Source of the DNA: Pseudomonadota bacterium
GTDB taxonomy: Bacteria > Pseudomonadota > Alphaproteobacteria > SP197
Direction: 5' to 3'
Length of the DNA stretch: 64,000 bases
Assembly: GCA_039028155.1 (NCBI GenBank)
Contig: JBCCIS010000020.1
Location: forward strand, 16,021 to 80,020
The notes beneath the pieces are model-generated. The model searched no databases. It was given only the letters and a program-made list of their open reading frames with translations, and was not told where the DNA came from. Shown in pieces: positions 15,710 to 24,000 of the stretch. Each line of letters begins with the position of its first letter. The first letter of the stretch is position 1. The translations under genes were made by a program, and so were the position numbers.

Positions 15710-16900
15710 ATGACGCTGACCAGCAGCACGGCCAAGGTGTCCTATGCGGGCAACGGCTCGACCACGGTGTTCGCGGTGACCTTCCGGTTTCTCGCCAACA
15801 GCGATGTCGACGTGATCCTGCGCAACGCCGCGGGCGTCGAAACGACCTGGGTCGAGAACACACAGTACACGCTGGAAGGCGAAGGCGAGGCCGCCGGCGG
15901 CACGCTGACCGTCTTGACCGACCCGGATGACTATACGCCGGCCAGCGGCGAGACCCTGGTGATCCGACGCATGGTGCCGGTGACCCAGGAGACCGACTAT
16001 AGCGAGAACGACAGCTTCCCGGCCGAGACGCATGAGGCGGCGCTCGACAAGCTGACCATGCTGGCGCAGCAGCTCGACGAGACCCTGGCGCGCGCGGTGA
16101 CGGTGCCGGTCTCCGATACGGCGGCGAGCATCGCCATGCCGATCGACAGCGCGCGCGCCGGGAAGTTCCTGTCCTTCGACGGTACCGGCCAGCCGATCGC
16201 CGCGGCGGGGACCAGCGCGGACCTAACACCGGTTTCGACGTTCATGAACACGCTACTGGATGACGGCGACGCGGCGGCGGCGCGGGCGACATTGGGGGCG
16301 CTTGCGAACGTGATGACGACGCGCGGCGACGTCGTGCGGGCCGGGGCATCGGGGGTGGCCGAACGGGTCGCGCTGGGCAGCAACGGCCAGGTCCTGAGCA
16401 GCAATGGCACGGACGCGGTTTGGACGTCGCTCCTGCCGGCGGGTTCCATCGTCATGTACGGCGCCGGCGGCGGCAGCGAACCGAGCGGCTGGCTCTTGTG
16501 CGATGGCCAGGCGGTGTCGCGCACGACCTATGCGGATTTGTTCGCCGTGATCGCCACGACCTATGGCGCCGGTAACGGCAGCACAACGTTCAATGTTCCG
16601 GACCTGAGGGCGCGCTTTGCGCTGGGTACGAACGATGCGGCTCTGCCGAATGGCGCCGATGGTGGGCTAAGCACGCGTAACGAGGGCAATGAAGGCGGCG
16701 CCGAAAACCACACGCTGAGCGTCGACGAAATGCCGGCGCATACGCACCAGGGTTTCGACTCACCCGGCGGGACGGCATCAGGTCCGGGCGGTGCCGGCAA
16801 CACGGTCGGCGGAACGTCGGTTACCGGCAGCACGGGCGGCGGTAACGCCCACAACAACATGCCGCCGTTCACGGTCGTCAACTTTCTGATCAAAACCTGA
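15710..16900 (+). CDS. Phage tail fibre protein with collar domain
   Basis: 396 residues from ATG 15710 (GGAGG five bases before). The N-terminal 150 residues (STAKVSYAGNGSTTVFAVTF, then FPAETHEAALDKLTML) form the T7-like virion-attachment domain. A beta-rich middle is followed by a tail collar domain: GWLLCDGQAVSRTTYADLF, YGAGNGSTTFNVPDLRARFA, and a His-containing MPAHTHQG loop. The C terminus PPFTVVNFLIKT is typical of collar-type fibres. It is paralogous to the next gene over the first 190 residues only, so the two present different receptor-binding ends on the same base. Confidence 0.85.
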   Translation: MTLTSSTAKVSYAGNGSTTVFAVTFRFLANSDVDVILRNAAGVETTWVENTQYTLEGEGEAAGGTLTVLTDPDDYTPASGETLVIRRMVPVTQETDYSENDSFPAETHEAALDKLTMLAQQLDETLARAVTVPVSDTAASIAMPIDSARAGKFLSFDGTGQPIAAAGTSADLTPVSTFMNTLLDDGDAAAARATLGALANVMTTRGDVVRAGASGVAERVALGSNGQVLSSNGTDAVWTSLLPAGSIVMYGAGGGSEPSGWLLCDGQAVSRTTYADLFAVIATTYGAGNGSTTFNVPDLRARFALGTNDAALPNGADGGLSTRNEGNEGGAENHTLSVDEMPAHTHQGFDSPGGTASGPGGAGNTVGGTSVTGSTGGGNAHNNMPPFTVVNFLIKT

Positions 16901-16964
16901 TGGCGCCACGCGCCATTGTCCCGTCGGGAACCGCCTGGCGGTATCAGAGCTTACGGAGAAGCGC

Positions 16965-18389
16965 ATGGCAGTAACAAGCGCGACGGCAAAGGTCTCCTAT
17001 GCCGGCAACGGTTCGACAACGGTATTCACGGTCACGTTTCGGTTTCTGGAGAAAAGCCACGTTCAGGTCATCCTGCGCGATGCCCAGGGTGGCGAAACCG
17101 CATGGACCGAAGGCACGCAGTACACGTTGAGCGGAACCGGTGGTACCAGCGGCACGCTGACGGTCAAGACATCGCCGACGAACTACACGCCGGCGTCCGG
17201 TGAGACCCTGGTGATCACGCGCAACGTGCCGCGCACGCAGGAGGTCGACTACGGCGAGAACGACAACTTTCCAGCGGAAACCCACGAGCGGGCGCTGGAC
17301 AAGCTGACCATGCTGGTACAGCAGCAGGACGAGGCCGCGTCGCGCGCGCTGGTCGTGCCGTCATCCGATACGGCGGCGGACCTGTCCTTGCCGATCGACA
17401 GCCTGCGCGCGAGCAAGTTCCTGGCCTTCGACGCGACCGGCAAACCGATCGCCGCGGCGGGCACGACGTCGGACTTTCAGCCGGTGTCGGCCTATATCGA
17501 TACGCTGCTTGACGACGGTGACGCAGCGACAGCGCGCACGACCCTAGGCGCGGCCGGCCTGACCGGCAATGAGACCATTGCCGGAAACAAGACGTTCTCC
17601 GGGGTGACGACGCATAGCGGCCAATCCCGCCTGGCCAAGGGTGCGAACATTGCCAGCGCAGCGACACTGGTCATCGGCAGTGACGGCAACTTCTTCGACG
17701 TGACGGGTTCGACCGGTCCAATCACGGCGATGACCGTGACCGCCGGCACGCGCTTCTGGTTGCGTTTTCTGTCGACGCCGATGATCAACTACAACGGAAC
17801 GAGTCTGATCACACCGCGCGACGCCAACATCACGGTTGAGGCCGGTGACATCTGGGAGCTGTTCGCGCTCGCCAACAATCAGGTGATCGTGACCAACGTG
17901 CTTCGCGCCAACGGATTCATGCTCAATTCCGGTGTCATCGGTTGGGCCTGGTCGTTTACGTCGGCCGAGGCGACCGGCACGACGACAATCCCCGACGACG
18001 ACACGATCCCGCAATCGACCGAAGGCAACGAGATCCGGACTATCAACTACACACCGTTCCGCTCGGACAGCACGCTATGGGTCGACGCCTGGTGGAACGG
18101 CGGACATGGTACGAGCTATGTCGAGTTCTGGGGCGCGCTGTTCCTGGATAGCGAAACCAGCGCCCGCCGGGTCGCGGCATCGTCCGGCTCCGCCGCCGCG
18201 CAGATGCTCCGACTGCATCTGCAGCATCACCACACCGGCCATAGTGCCGGCGTGCAGCACACGTGGAAACTCAGGGTCGGCTCCGCCAGTGCCGGCACGC
18301 TCTACACGAACCGTTCGAGCGACGGCGACAAAGGCGGCGGGGGTTTTACGTCCGGCCTGCGCGTGCTCGAGCTGTTGTCGGCGTACTAG
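16965..18389 (+). CDS. Phage tail fibre protein 2, paralogous N terminus with different tip
   Basis: 474 residues, ATG 16965 after ACGGAG. Residues 1-195 match the first fibre closely (TAKVSYAGNGSTTVF and FPAETHERALDKLTMLVQQ), but after about residue 200 the sequence is unrelated: a beta-rich region with SGVTTHSGQSRLAKG, a WLRFLSTPMINYNG segment like phage spike or coat-type receptor-binding modules, and a His/Gly-rich end. Two fibres with one attachment domain imply either mixed fibres or successive duplication and tip replacement. Confidence 0.8.
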   Translation: MAVTSATAKVSYAGNGSTTVFTVTFRFLEKSHVQVILRDAQGGETAWTEGTQYTLSGTGGTSGTLTVKTSPTNYTPASGETLVITRNVPRTQEVDYGENDNFPAETHERALDKLTMLVQQQDEAASRALVVPSSDTAADLSLPIDSLRASKFLAFDATGKPIAAAGTTSDFQPVSAYIDTLLDDGDAATARTTLGAAGLTGNETIAGNKTFSGVTTHSGQSRLAKGANIASAATLVIGSDGNFFDVTGSTGPITAMTVTAGTRFWLRFLSTPMINYNGTSLITPRDANITVEAGDIWELFALANNQVIVTNVLRANGFMLNSGVIGWAWSFTSAEATGTTTIPDDDTIPQSTEGNEIRTINYTPFRSDSTLWVDAWWNGGHGTSYVEFWGALFLDSETSARRVAASSGSAAAQMLRLHLQHHHTGHSAGVQHTWKLRVGSASAGTLYTNRSSDGDKGGGGFTSGLRVLELLSAY

Positions 18390-18402
18390 AGGAGCAGACG
18401 AC

Positions 18403-18732
18403 ATGGCTATCCCACCGCGCAAGATCCCCAATGTCCTGGAATGGAAGTTCGCGGGCGTCGAGGGCATCGAGACAAGAGAAAACGACGACACCGGCGCCAT
18501 CGAAATCACCGCCTGGCCGAAGGATCAGGGCGCGAAGCCCACAGCGACGCAGCTCGTCAGCTGGTTTTCAGAATGGCGGGCGGCAGGCGAGGACAGGCGG
18601 CAGGCCTCGATCGAGGATCGCTTGGAGGCGCTGGAGAAGGCCGCCATCAAGAAGAACGTCATCAGCCGCGCCGAAATCGACGCGGAATTGCCGAGCGACG
18701 TCAAGCCACGGGGCGCCGCGCTTCGAACGTAG
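18403..18732 (+). CDS. Small phage protein downstream of the tail fibres
   Basis: 109 residues, ATG 18403 after an AGAGGAG site 13 bases after the fibre stop. N-terminal beta segment (NVLEWKFAGVEGIETREN), then a helical, charged C-terminal half (DRRQASIEDRLEALEKAAIKK) that could be a coiled coil. I do not recognise a family; position suggests a fibre chaperone or a small structural protein. A strong terminator follows. Confidence 0.55.
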   Translation: MAIPPRKIPNVLEWKFAGVEGIETRENDDTGAIEITAWPKDQGAKPTATQLVSWFSEWRAAGEDRRQASIEDRLEALEKAAIKKNVISRAEIDAELPSDVKPRGAALRT

Positions 18733-18769
18733 CGGCGGCGAAACGCTCTTCTATCAAGCACACACCCAC

Positions 18770-18801
18770 AAAGGGCGGTTCTTCGGAGCCGCCCTTTTTC
18801 G
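18770..18801 (+). terminator. Rho-independent terminator after the tail fibre block
   Basis: AGGGCGG (from 18772) and CCGCCCT (to 18796) pair around TTCTTCGGA and run into TTTTT. Lies between the fibre-associated gene and the holin-like gene, again inside a co-directional gene run. Confidence 0.8.
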
Positions 18802-18823
18802 TTGCAACAACCGGAGAGGTCCC

Positions 18824-18991
18824 ATGTTCACATCGATCGATAAGGCGTTGACCGCGGTCGTCATGGCCGCGGCGTTTCTGGCCAACACGTTCCTCGGCAT
18901 TGATCTCGGCTGGGATGAACAGACGGTTTCCGTCGTCATCGCCGGCCTGACGCCGATCCTAGTCTGGCTCGTGCCGAACCGGAGCGTTTGA
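18824..18991 (+). CDS. Small two-span membrane protein, holin-like
   Basis: 55 residues from ATG 18824, GGAGAGG seven bases before. Two hydrophobic stretches (about 8-26 and 34-51) joined by a short acidic turn (GIDLGWDEQ) and a short basic end (PNRSV). This matches small prophage or gene-transfer-agent holin-like proteins. It starts the last block of the phage region and is followed after one base by a lipoprotein gene, a common lysis-gene order. Confidence 0.5.
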   Translation: MFTSIDKALTAVVMAAAFLANTFLGIDLGWDEQTVSVVIAGLTPILVWLVPNRSV

Positions 18992-18992
18992 T

Positions 18993-19346
18993 ATGCGTAG
19001 GTTCCTAAGGCGGCCCCTGGCATGGGCCTGTCTGGTCGCCGCCATGACGGTGACCGGATGCACGGCAACGACCGGCTCGGTCTCTGAGCGCCAGGCGGTG
19101 TTCAACAGCCTGACGGATGCCTGCCGCGCCTATGCCGCCGCGCTCAGGGTGGCGGCGGTGGCGCATGCCTCCGGGCAACTTGGCAGCGAACAGGTGCTGA
19201 CGGTGGATACGGCGCGCGCGGTCATCAATCCGGTTTGCGATGGGCCGGCGCCCGTCGACCCGCTGGCCATTTCCATAGCGCTCTCAACCATCCAGACCTC
19301 GCTTTACGAGCTGATCGTCTTGAGCCAATCGGTGGAGGAAACGTGA
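18993..19346 (+). CDS. Lipoprotein of the phage lysis block
   Basis: 117 residues. Basic N terminus, hydrophobic core and lipobox VTGC give a lipidated Cys at about residue 23. The mature part is Ala-rich and helical with two further Cys (DACRAYAAALR and NPVCDGP). Placed directly behind the holin-like gene, it might serve as an outer-membrane spanin-like subunit, but it is longer than typical Rz1 proteins and not Pro-rich, so I leave the function open. Confidence 0.55.
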   Translation: MRRFLRRPLAWACLVAAMTVTGCTATTGSVSERQAVFNSLTDACRAYAAALRVAAVAHASGQLGSEQVLTVDTARAVINPVCDGPAPVDPLAISIALSTIQTSLYELIVLSQSVEET

Positions 19347-19347
19347 G

Positions 19348-19593
19348 ATGGCGTTGCCGGCAAGTCTTGTAACGGCCTGGCCCTACATCGCGGCCGGTCT
19401 TGAACTCATCCAGTGGACGGTCGGTTTTGTCGGCCGGGCCGGTCGCGGCGAGATGACCGAAGAGGAAATGATCGCCGAATGGGAGGCCCGTGTGCGCACA
19501 GACGTCCGCGAGGCCAACCGGCTGTGGCAGGCGGCCAAGGACCGCGATGGCCAGGATCAGACGGTATCAGATCCCACCGACGGTGATGCCTGA
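19348..19593 (+). CDS. Small hypothetical protein with one membrane segment
   Basis: 81 residues, starting 1 base after the lipoprotein stop. Residues 4-30 (ASLVTAWPYIAAGLELIQWT and on) are hydrophobic; the remainder is a charged helix (MTEEEMIAEWEARVRTDVRE). Its TGA overlaps the next ATG. It could be an inner-membrane partner of the lipoprotein. No family recognised. Confidence 0.5.
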   Translation: MALPASLVTAWPYIAAGLELIQWTVGFVGRAGRGEMTEEEMIAEWEARVRTDVREANRLWQAAKDRDGQDQTVSDPTDGDA

Positions 19594-19760
19594 TGGACGA
19601 CGACAACGTCATCGTCTTTAAGCCCCAGGTCGAACTGGCGCGCATCGCCTGCCCGGAGTGCGACGAGACCCATTGGCGGCTGTTTTCGGATGGCTCGATC
19701 CAGTGTCTTGAGTGTGACCTGGTGCTCGATTCCCACGTCGTCGTCGAGATTGACGACTAG
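19593..19760 (+). CDS. Tiny zinc-ribbon protein
   Basis: 55 residues from ATG 19593, in TGATG overlap with the gene before. Two CxxC pairs (ARIACPECDE and IQCLECDL) 17 residues apart form a likely zinc ribbon between acidic ends. Such proteins often bind nucleic acid or act as phage regulators; no specific role can be assigned. Its stop codon overlaps the stop of the MHS transporter on the other strand, and it marks the right end of the phage-type gene run. Confidence 0.55.
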   Translation: MDDDNVIVFKPQVELARIACPECDETHWRLFSDGSIQCLECDLVLDSHVVVEIDD

Positions 19761-21031
19761 TCTGTCATGGACCGTGGCACGAAGGGCACCAGCGCCAGGC
19801 AGACCAGCGCCGTGACGGCGAGGTAAAGGCCGGGCGCGCCGCTCCAGCCGGTGACGTCGACCAGATAGGTCGCGATTAGCGGCGAGGTGCCGCCAAAGAG
19901 CGCGAGTGCCGCGTTGTAGCCGATCGACATCGAGGAACAGCGTGCGTCGGCCGTGAACAACGAGACGAACACGGCGGGCATAGTGCCGAGCAGCATGGCC
20001 ATCAAGAACGCGAGCCCGAGCTGCGCGGCAAGCCCGCTGCCGTAGGTCCCGATGTCGGCGAGCAGCAGAAGCGGCACGACCGCGACCGCGGTCAAGAGCG
20101 ATGCGATGACGAGCATGGCGCGTTGCCCAATGCGGTCGGAGAGGTGCCCCATGACCGGCGTCAGCGCCATGCCGAAGGCAAGCCCCAACACACCGATGCC
20201 CATCGCGTCGTGCATGTCGAGGCCGGCGACCTTGGTGAGATCGGTGATCAGCCAGACGAACACAACGTAGTAGCCGGCCGAGACGATCCAGTTGAGGCCG
20301 ACGGTGATCAGCATCGGGCGCGACTGGTGCCGGAACGCGTTGACGATGGGATTGCGCAAGATCTGGCCAGCCTTTTGCAGACTGACATAGGCCGGTGAAT
20401 CCGGCATGCCCTTGCGCACCCACAGGCCGAACAGGCTGACCAGGACGCCGGCCAGGAACGGTATGCGCCAGCCCCAGTCGCTCATGGTCTCCGCGTCCAG
20501 CCATTCGGTCACCAGCCAGCCGACAAAGAGGCCGAGCAGGCCGCCGATCATGGCGCCGAAGTTCGACAGGCTGCCCATGAAGCCGCGTCGGCCCGGCGGC
20601 GCATGCTCGACCAGAAAGATGATGGAACCTGAGAATTCGCCGCCCGCCGACAAACCCTGAACAAGCCTCAGGACGACGAGCAGGATGGGTGCCGCGATGC
20701 CGATTGCCTCATAGGTCGGCAAAAGGCCCATCAGCACCGTCGGCACCGCCATCGCCACCACCGACAGCATCAGCAGATGTCGCCTGCCCATGCGGTCGCC
20801 GATGTGGCCATAGATAACGCCGCCGATGGGGCGCGCCACGAAACCGATGGCGAAGACGGCAAATGACTGGACCAGCGAGGTCAGGGGATCGTCGGAGGGA
20901 AAGAACAGCGGCGCGGTGATCGGCGCGAGGTAGCCATAGAGCGAGAAGTCGTACCACTCCAGCACGTTGCCGACGACACCGCTGGCCGCGACGCGTTTTC
21001 TCTGTGATGGCGATGCACCGTTATCCGGCAC
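19757..21031 (-). CDS. MHS-family MFS transporter (metabolite:H+ symporter, ProP-like)
   Basis: Twelve membrane spans and the MHS signatures: GNVLEWYDFSLYGY at the N terminus, GHIGDRMGRRHLL between spans 2 and 3, and RLVQGLSAGGEFSGS in span 4-5. These transporters take up osmolytes or carboxylates with protons at the inner membrane; the substrate cannot be told. I place the start at GTG 21031, about 20 residues before the GNVLEWYDF motif as in the family; the frame is open to 21118. First clearly chromosomal gene right of the phage region. Confidence 0.85.
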   Translation of the reverse strand: MPDNGASPSQRKRVAASGVVGNVLEWYDFSLYGYLAPITAPLFFPSDDPLTSLVQSFAVFAIGFVARPIGGVIYGHIGDRMGRRHLLMLSVVAMAVPTVLMGLLPTYEAIGIAAPILLVVLRLVQGLSAGGEFSGSIIFLVEHAPPGRRGFMGSLSNFGAMIGGLLGLFVGWLVTEWLDAETMSDWGWRIPFLAGVLVSLFGLWVRKGMPDSPAYVSLQKAGQILRNPIVNAFRHQSRPMLITVGLNWIVSAGYYVVFVWLITDLTKVAGLDMHDAMGIGVLGLAFGMALTPVMGHLSDRIGQRAMLVIASLLTAVAVVPLLLLADIGTYGSGLAAQLGLAFLMAMLLGTMPAVFVSLFTADARCSSMSIGYNAALALFGGTSPLIATYLVDVTGWSGAPGLYLAVTALVCLALVPFVPRSMTD

Positions 21032-21292
21032 GTCCTGGTTCTCAGATGTGGTGATGGGAAAGATGCCCGCTAGGTGAGTTCGAAACGAAGCCTGCCACGC
21101 CGGGCCGTGCGGCGCCACGATTCCGTTCCGCTAGACCGCAACCGCCGGGCGGCCGTTGACAGATCGGACGTGATATCGAACCGATGAGCGAAAAGCGCTC
21201 GGACGTTTCAGCGCATCGTGTTTGTAAATCTTACCCAGAGCCCTGCAGTCAGGCGGGCGGCATCCTCAGAACCCTCAGACCGCCGCTCGATG

Positions 21293-21940
21293 CTAAGCCG
21301 CCTCGGCGTCGTCCTTCGTTTCTCCCTTGTGGACAATGCGCATCTTCTCGGCAGGGTAGGGGCGGGCGAGTTTGAAGGCGTCAACGGGCGCGGCGGTAAG
21401 CCAGGTATCGTAGTCACTTTCATCGACAATCACCGGCATGCGGCTGGGGTGGATCGGTTTGACGACGTCGTTGGGCGTTGTCGTCACGATCGCCATCACG
21501 TCCATCTCGACGAATTCGTCCTTCAGCCGGCCGCGCCAGGAACGCCACAGCCCGGCGAAGGCGAACAGCGGGCGCGGTTCGTCGCCCGCCATGCCGAACC
21601 AATGCCAGACCGCCGGCTTCTTGCCCTTCGGTTCGGCGAAACTGGACGCGGGCACCAGGCAGCGGCGTTCTTCGAACGAGCCTTTCCAGAATGGACTTTG
21701 GTTCAGTTTGTCGGCGCGCGCGTTGGTGACCCGTTTCGGCGCCTTGTCCTTTTGCGGCAAGACGAAGCCCCAGGAGACAATGACCAGTTCGCGTTCGCCC
21801 TGACCGGTCAACCGCACAACCGGCGCATCGTGACCGGGGAAAATCGCCGGCAGCGAGGGCAGGTTTAGTTGCATGCTGGAGAACTTGAACAGGCGGCGCA
21901 TCGCCTCCTGATTCGAGGTCATGGAATACAGATTACACAT
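21293..21940 (-). CDS. SOS response-associated peptidase family protein (SRAP / YedK-HMCES)
   Basis: 215 residues. Catalytic Cys2 directly after Met (MCNLYSM), the WGFVLP strand, the NARADKLNQSPFW segment and RRCLVPASSFAEP are all SRAP hallmarks, with HPSRMPVIV near the C terminus carrying the active-site His. These proteins form a thiazolidine crosslink with abasic sites in single-stranded DNA. ATG 21940 is fixed by Cys2, since any longer form would bury the catalytic residue. Stands alone between divergent and co-directional neighbours. Confidence 0.9.
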   Translation of the reverse strand: MCNLYSMTSNQEAMRRLFKFSSMQLNLPSLPAIFPGHDAPVVRLTGQGERELVIVSWGFVLPQKDKAPKRVTNARADKLNQSPFWKGSFEERRCLVPASSFAEPKGKKPAVWHWFGMAGDEPRPLFAFAGLWRSWRGRLKDEFVEMDVMAIVTTTPNDVVKPIHPSRMPVIVDESDYDTWLTAAPVDAFKLARPYPAEKMRIVHKGETKDDAEAA

Positions 21941-22141
21941 GACGCCGGCCTCTCGTGTAGGGTTCTGGTTTCTGGTTCCCTGCGATCTGAGGCGAGGCGA
22001 ACCGGACACGCCGATCAGGGTCGACAGCCAACCTAAGCGTGGCGCCGGCCCAGGTCCATAGACCCAGAGGTGGCGCCGGTTCGCGCCGCCTCGCGCTATA
22101 GGTCGCGGTCGCGTGAGGCGTCCGCGAAGAAGGGGTGTTGG

Positions 22142-23551
22142 GTGACGATTGAACCGGCCGTTAATCGGAGGCGGGAAGGCGCGGCCTCCTCCGCACATGG
22201 CGGGGGCAGGGCGGCCGACGGGCCGCCGCACGCGCTCGGCGTGTGGTCGTGCACGGCGCTCGTCATCGGCAACATTGTCGGTGCCGGTTTCTTCCTGGTC
22301 CCCGCCGCGCTGGCGCCTTACGGCGCGGTTGCGCTGATCGGCTGGGTTGTCATCGCGGTCGGCGCCCTGTCGCTGGGCATCGTCTTCGTCCGGCTCAGCC
22401 GCCTGATGCCGGAGACCGGCGGGCCTTACGCATACGTACGCAGCGCCTTCGGCGACTTCGCCGGGTTCCTGGCGGCATGGGGCTATTGGATCGCGATCTG
22501 GGCGTCGTTGCCGGCGATCGCGCTGGCGATCGTCGATTACATGCATGTCTTCGTGCCGGGTTTCGGCGACGTCCCCCTTTCCAACACGATAATCGCACTG
22601 ATCGCCATGTGGGCCGTCGCCCTGGCCAACATGCTGGGCGTCAAGGAAGCCGGCCGCATCCAGCTTATCCTTGTCGGCACCAAACTGGTGCCGCTGCTCG
22701 CCGTGTCGCTGCTTGGCCTCTTATGGGTGGACTGGGGTCAGTTTACGCCGATCAATCCGTCGTCGATGCCGTTCTTCCTGGCGCTCTCGGCGACGGCGCC
22801 GCTTATCATGTTCGCGTTCGCGGGCATGGAGTCGGCGACCGTTCCGGCCAGCGACGTCAAGAACCCGCGACGCACCATCGCGATCGCAACCATCGCCGGC
22901 ACGCTGACCGCGGTCGTCATCTACGTCACCGGCACCATGTCGACGATGGGGATCATCGGGCTCGACGCGCTTGCCAAGTCGAATGCGCCGTTCGCCGATG
23001 CGGCGACCGACATATGGGGACCGGTCGCCGGCTACATCATGGCCGCGGCCGTGATCCTCTCGTCGCTCGCGGCGCTGAATGGCTGGACGCTGTTGATGTC
23101 GCAGGTGCCGCTGGCCGCCTCGCGCCATGGCTTGTTGCCGAAGATCTTCAGCGAGCTCAACCGTAACGGCGTGGCGGCCAAGGGCATTGCGCTCTCCGTC
23201 AGCCTGTCGACTGCGATCCTTTTGATGCAGGTGTCGGGCGCCAAGGCGCTGATCGAGATCTACGACTTCATCGTCGACCTCTCCATGACCGTCTACATGG
23301 TGCCCTTCGTCTTCTGTTGCTTCGCCGAGGGCGTCATCCTGCGCAACCTGGGCCGGGATGTCAGCGTCATGGGGACGCGCCGACATCTGCCGATTGCCAT
23401 GCTCGCCTTCGTGTTCTCCATGTGGACGATCTACGGTTCCGGCCCCCAGGCGGCCTTGTGGGGACTGCTCCTGTTGCTCCTCGGCGTTCCCGTCTACGTC
23501 AAACTCAAAACCGGCCTGCAGGCCGTGGCCAGCCAGCCGGGCGAGGACTGA
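22142..23551 (+). CDS. APC-superfamily amino acid permease (arginine/agmatine or cationic amino acid type)
   Basis: About 469 residues, twelve membrane spans. Span 1 has GNIVGAGFFLVPAAL, the substrate-binding G-x-G-A-G signature of the APC family, and span 6 has FAFAGMESATVPASDVKNPRRT, typical of the AdiC/PotE/CadB group. I chose GTG 22142 (AAGGGG before it); GTG 22070 in the same frame would add a basic leader. Likely antiporter or uptake of a basic or aromatic amino acid; substrate not determined. Confidence 0.85.
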   Translation: MTIEPAVNRRREGAASSAHGGGRAADGPPHALGVWSCTALVIGNIVGAGFFLVPAALAPYGAVALIGWVVIAVGALSLGIVFVRLSRLMPETGGPYAYVRSAFGDFAGFLAAWGYWIAIWASLPAIALAIVDYMHVFVPGFGDVPLSNTIIALIAMWAVALANMLGVKEAGRIQLILVGTKLVPLLAVSLLGLLWVDWGQFTPINPSSMPFFLALSATAPLIMFAFAGMESATVPASDVKNPRRTIAIATIAGTLTAVVIYVTGTMSTMGIIGLDALAKSNAPFADAATDIWGPVAGYIMAAAVILSSLAALNGWTLLMSQVPLAASRHGLLPKIFSELNRNGVAAKGIALSVSLSTAILLMQVSGAKALIEIYDFIVDLSMTVYMVPFVFCCFAEGVILRNLGRDVSVMGTRRHLPIAMLAFVFSMWTIYGSGPQAALWGLLLLLLGVPVYVKLKTGLQAVASQPGED

Positions 23552-23645
23552 GGCGCACCGGCGATAGAGGCGGCCGCGCCACGCGGCTGTTCAATCCCCC
23601 GGCGATCCGATCTAAGGTATCGGCCCCTTGCTTGGAGAGGTGGCG

Positions 23646-23999
23646 ATGGCGCGACCCCGGAAACCCATGAACGCGGCCCAGCGAGCGCTGATGGACGCGG
23701 TCTGCGGCTCGGGCGACCTGATTTTTTCGAACGGCGGCGACAGCGTCAGCGCCAATCTGGTCGGCACCTTCACCATTCGCCGTTATGGCGAGGAGGATCG
23801 GCTGGATGTCGGCGACTGCACCCACCACGCCCACATCGACTGGGATCTCGTCACCCGCGCGGAAATCGGCACGTCGCGCGGCGAGGGGCTCATCACCTTC
23901 TGGAACGGCACCGATCTGCTGTTCGAAATGTTCCGCCCGGCTGGCCCGTTCCCTCAGGATGTCGTCGCGCTCGCGGGCGAACTGCGCGCGCCGTCGTGA
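23646..23999 (+). CDS. Conserved-looking hypothetical protein
   Basis: 117 residues from ATG 23646, with GGAGAGG six bases before; an earlier in-frame start lacks this. Soluble, Cys-containing, with a beta-rich body (GTFTIRRYGEED, HHAHIDWDLVTRAEIG, GLITFWNGTDLLFEMFRP). The HHAHIDW segment could bind metal. I do not recognise the family. Its stop abuts the stop of the convergent transporter gene. Confidence 0.55.
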   Translation: MARPRKPMNAAQRALMDAVCGSGDLIFSNGGDSVSANLVGTFTIRRYGEEDRLDVGDCTHHAHIDWDLVTRAEIGTSRGEGLITFWNGTDLLFEMFRPAGPFPQDVVALAGELRAPS

Positions 24000-24000
24000 T

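Noticed and set aside
1..19760. Gene transfer agent cluster
   Set aside because: The tail genes are of the short-tailed T7-like type (gp11, gp12, gp13, gp14-like), not the siphovirus-like RcGTA set.
1..19760. Diversity-generating retroelement behind the variable fibre and toxin ends
   Set aside because: No reverse transcriptase and no template/variable repeat pair found.
21157..21180. TTGACA-like promoter in the 21119-21292 gap
   Set aside because: No plus-strand gene follows and the -10 match is poor.
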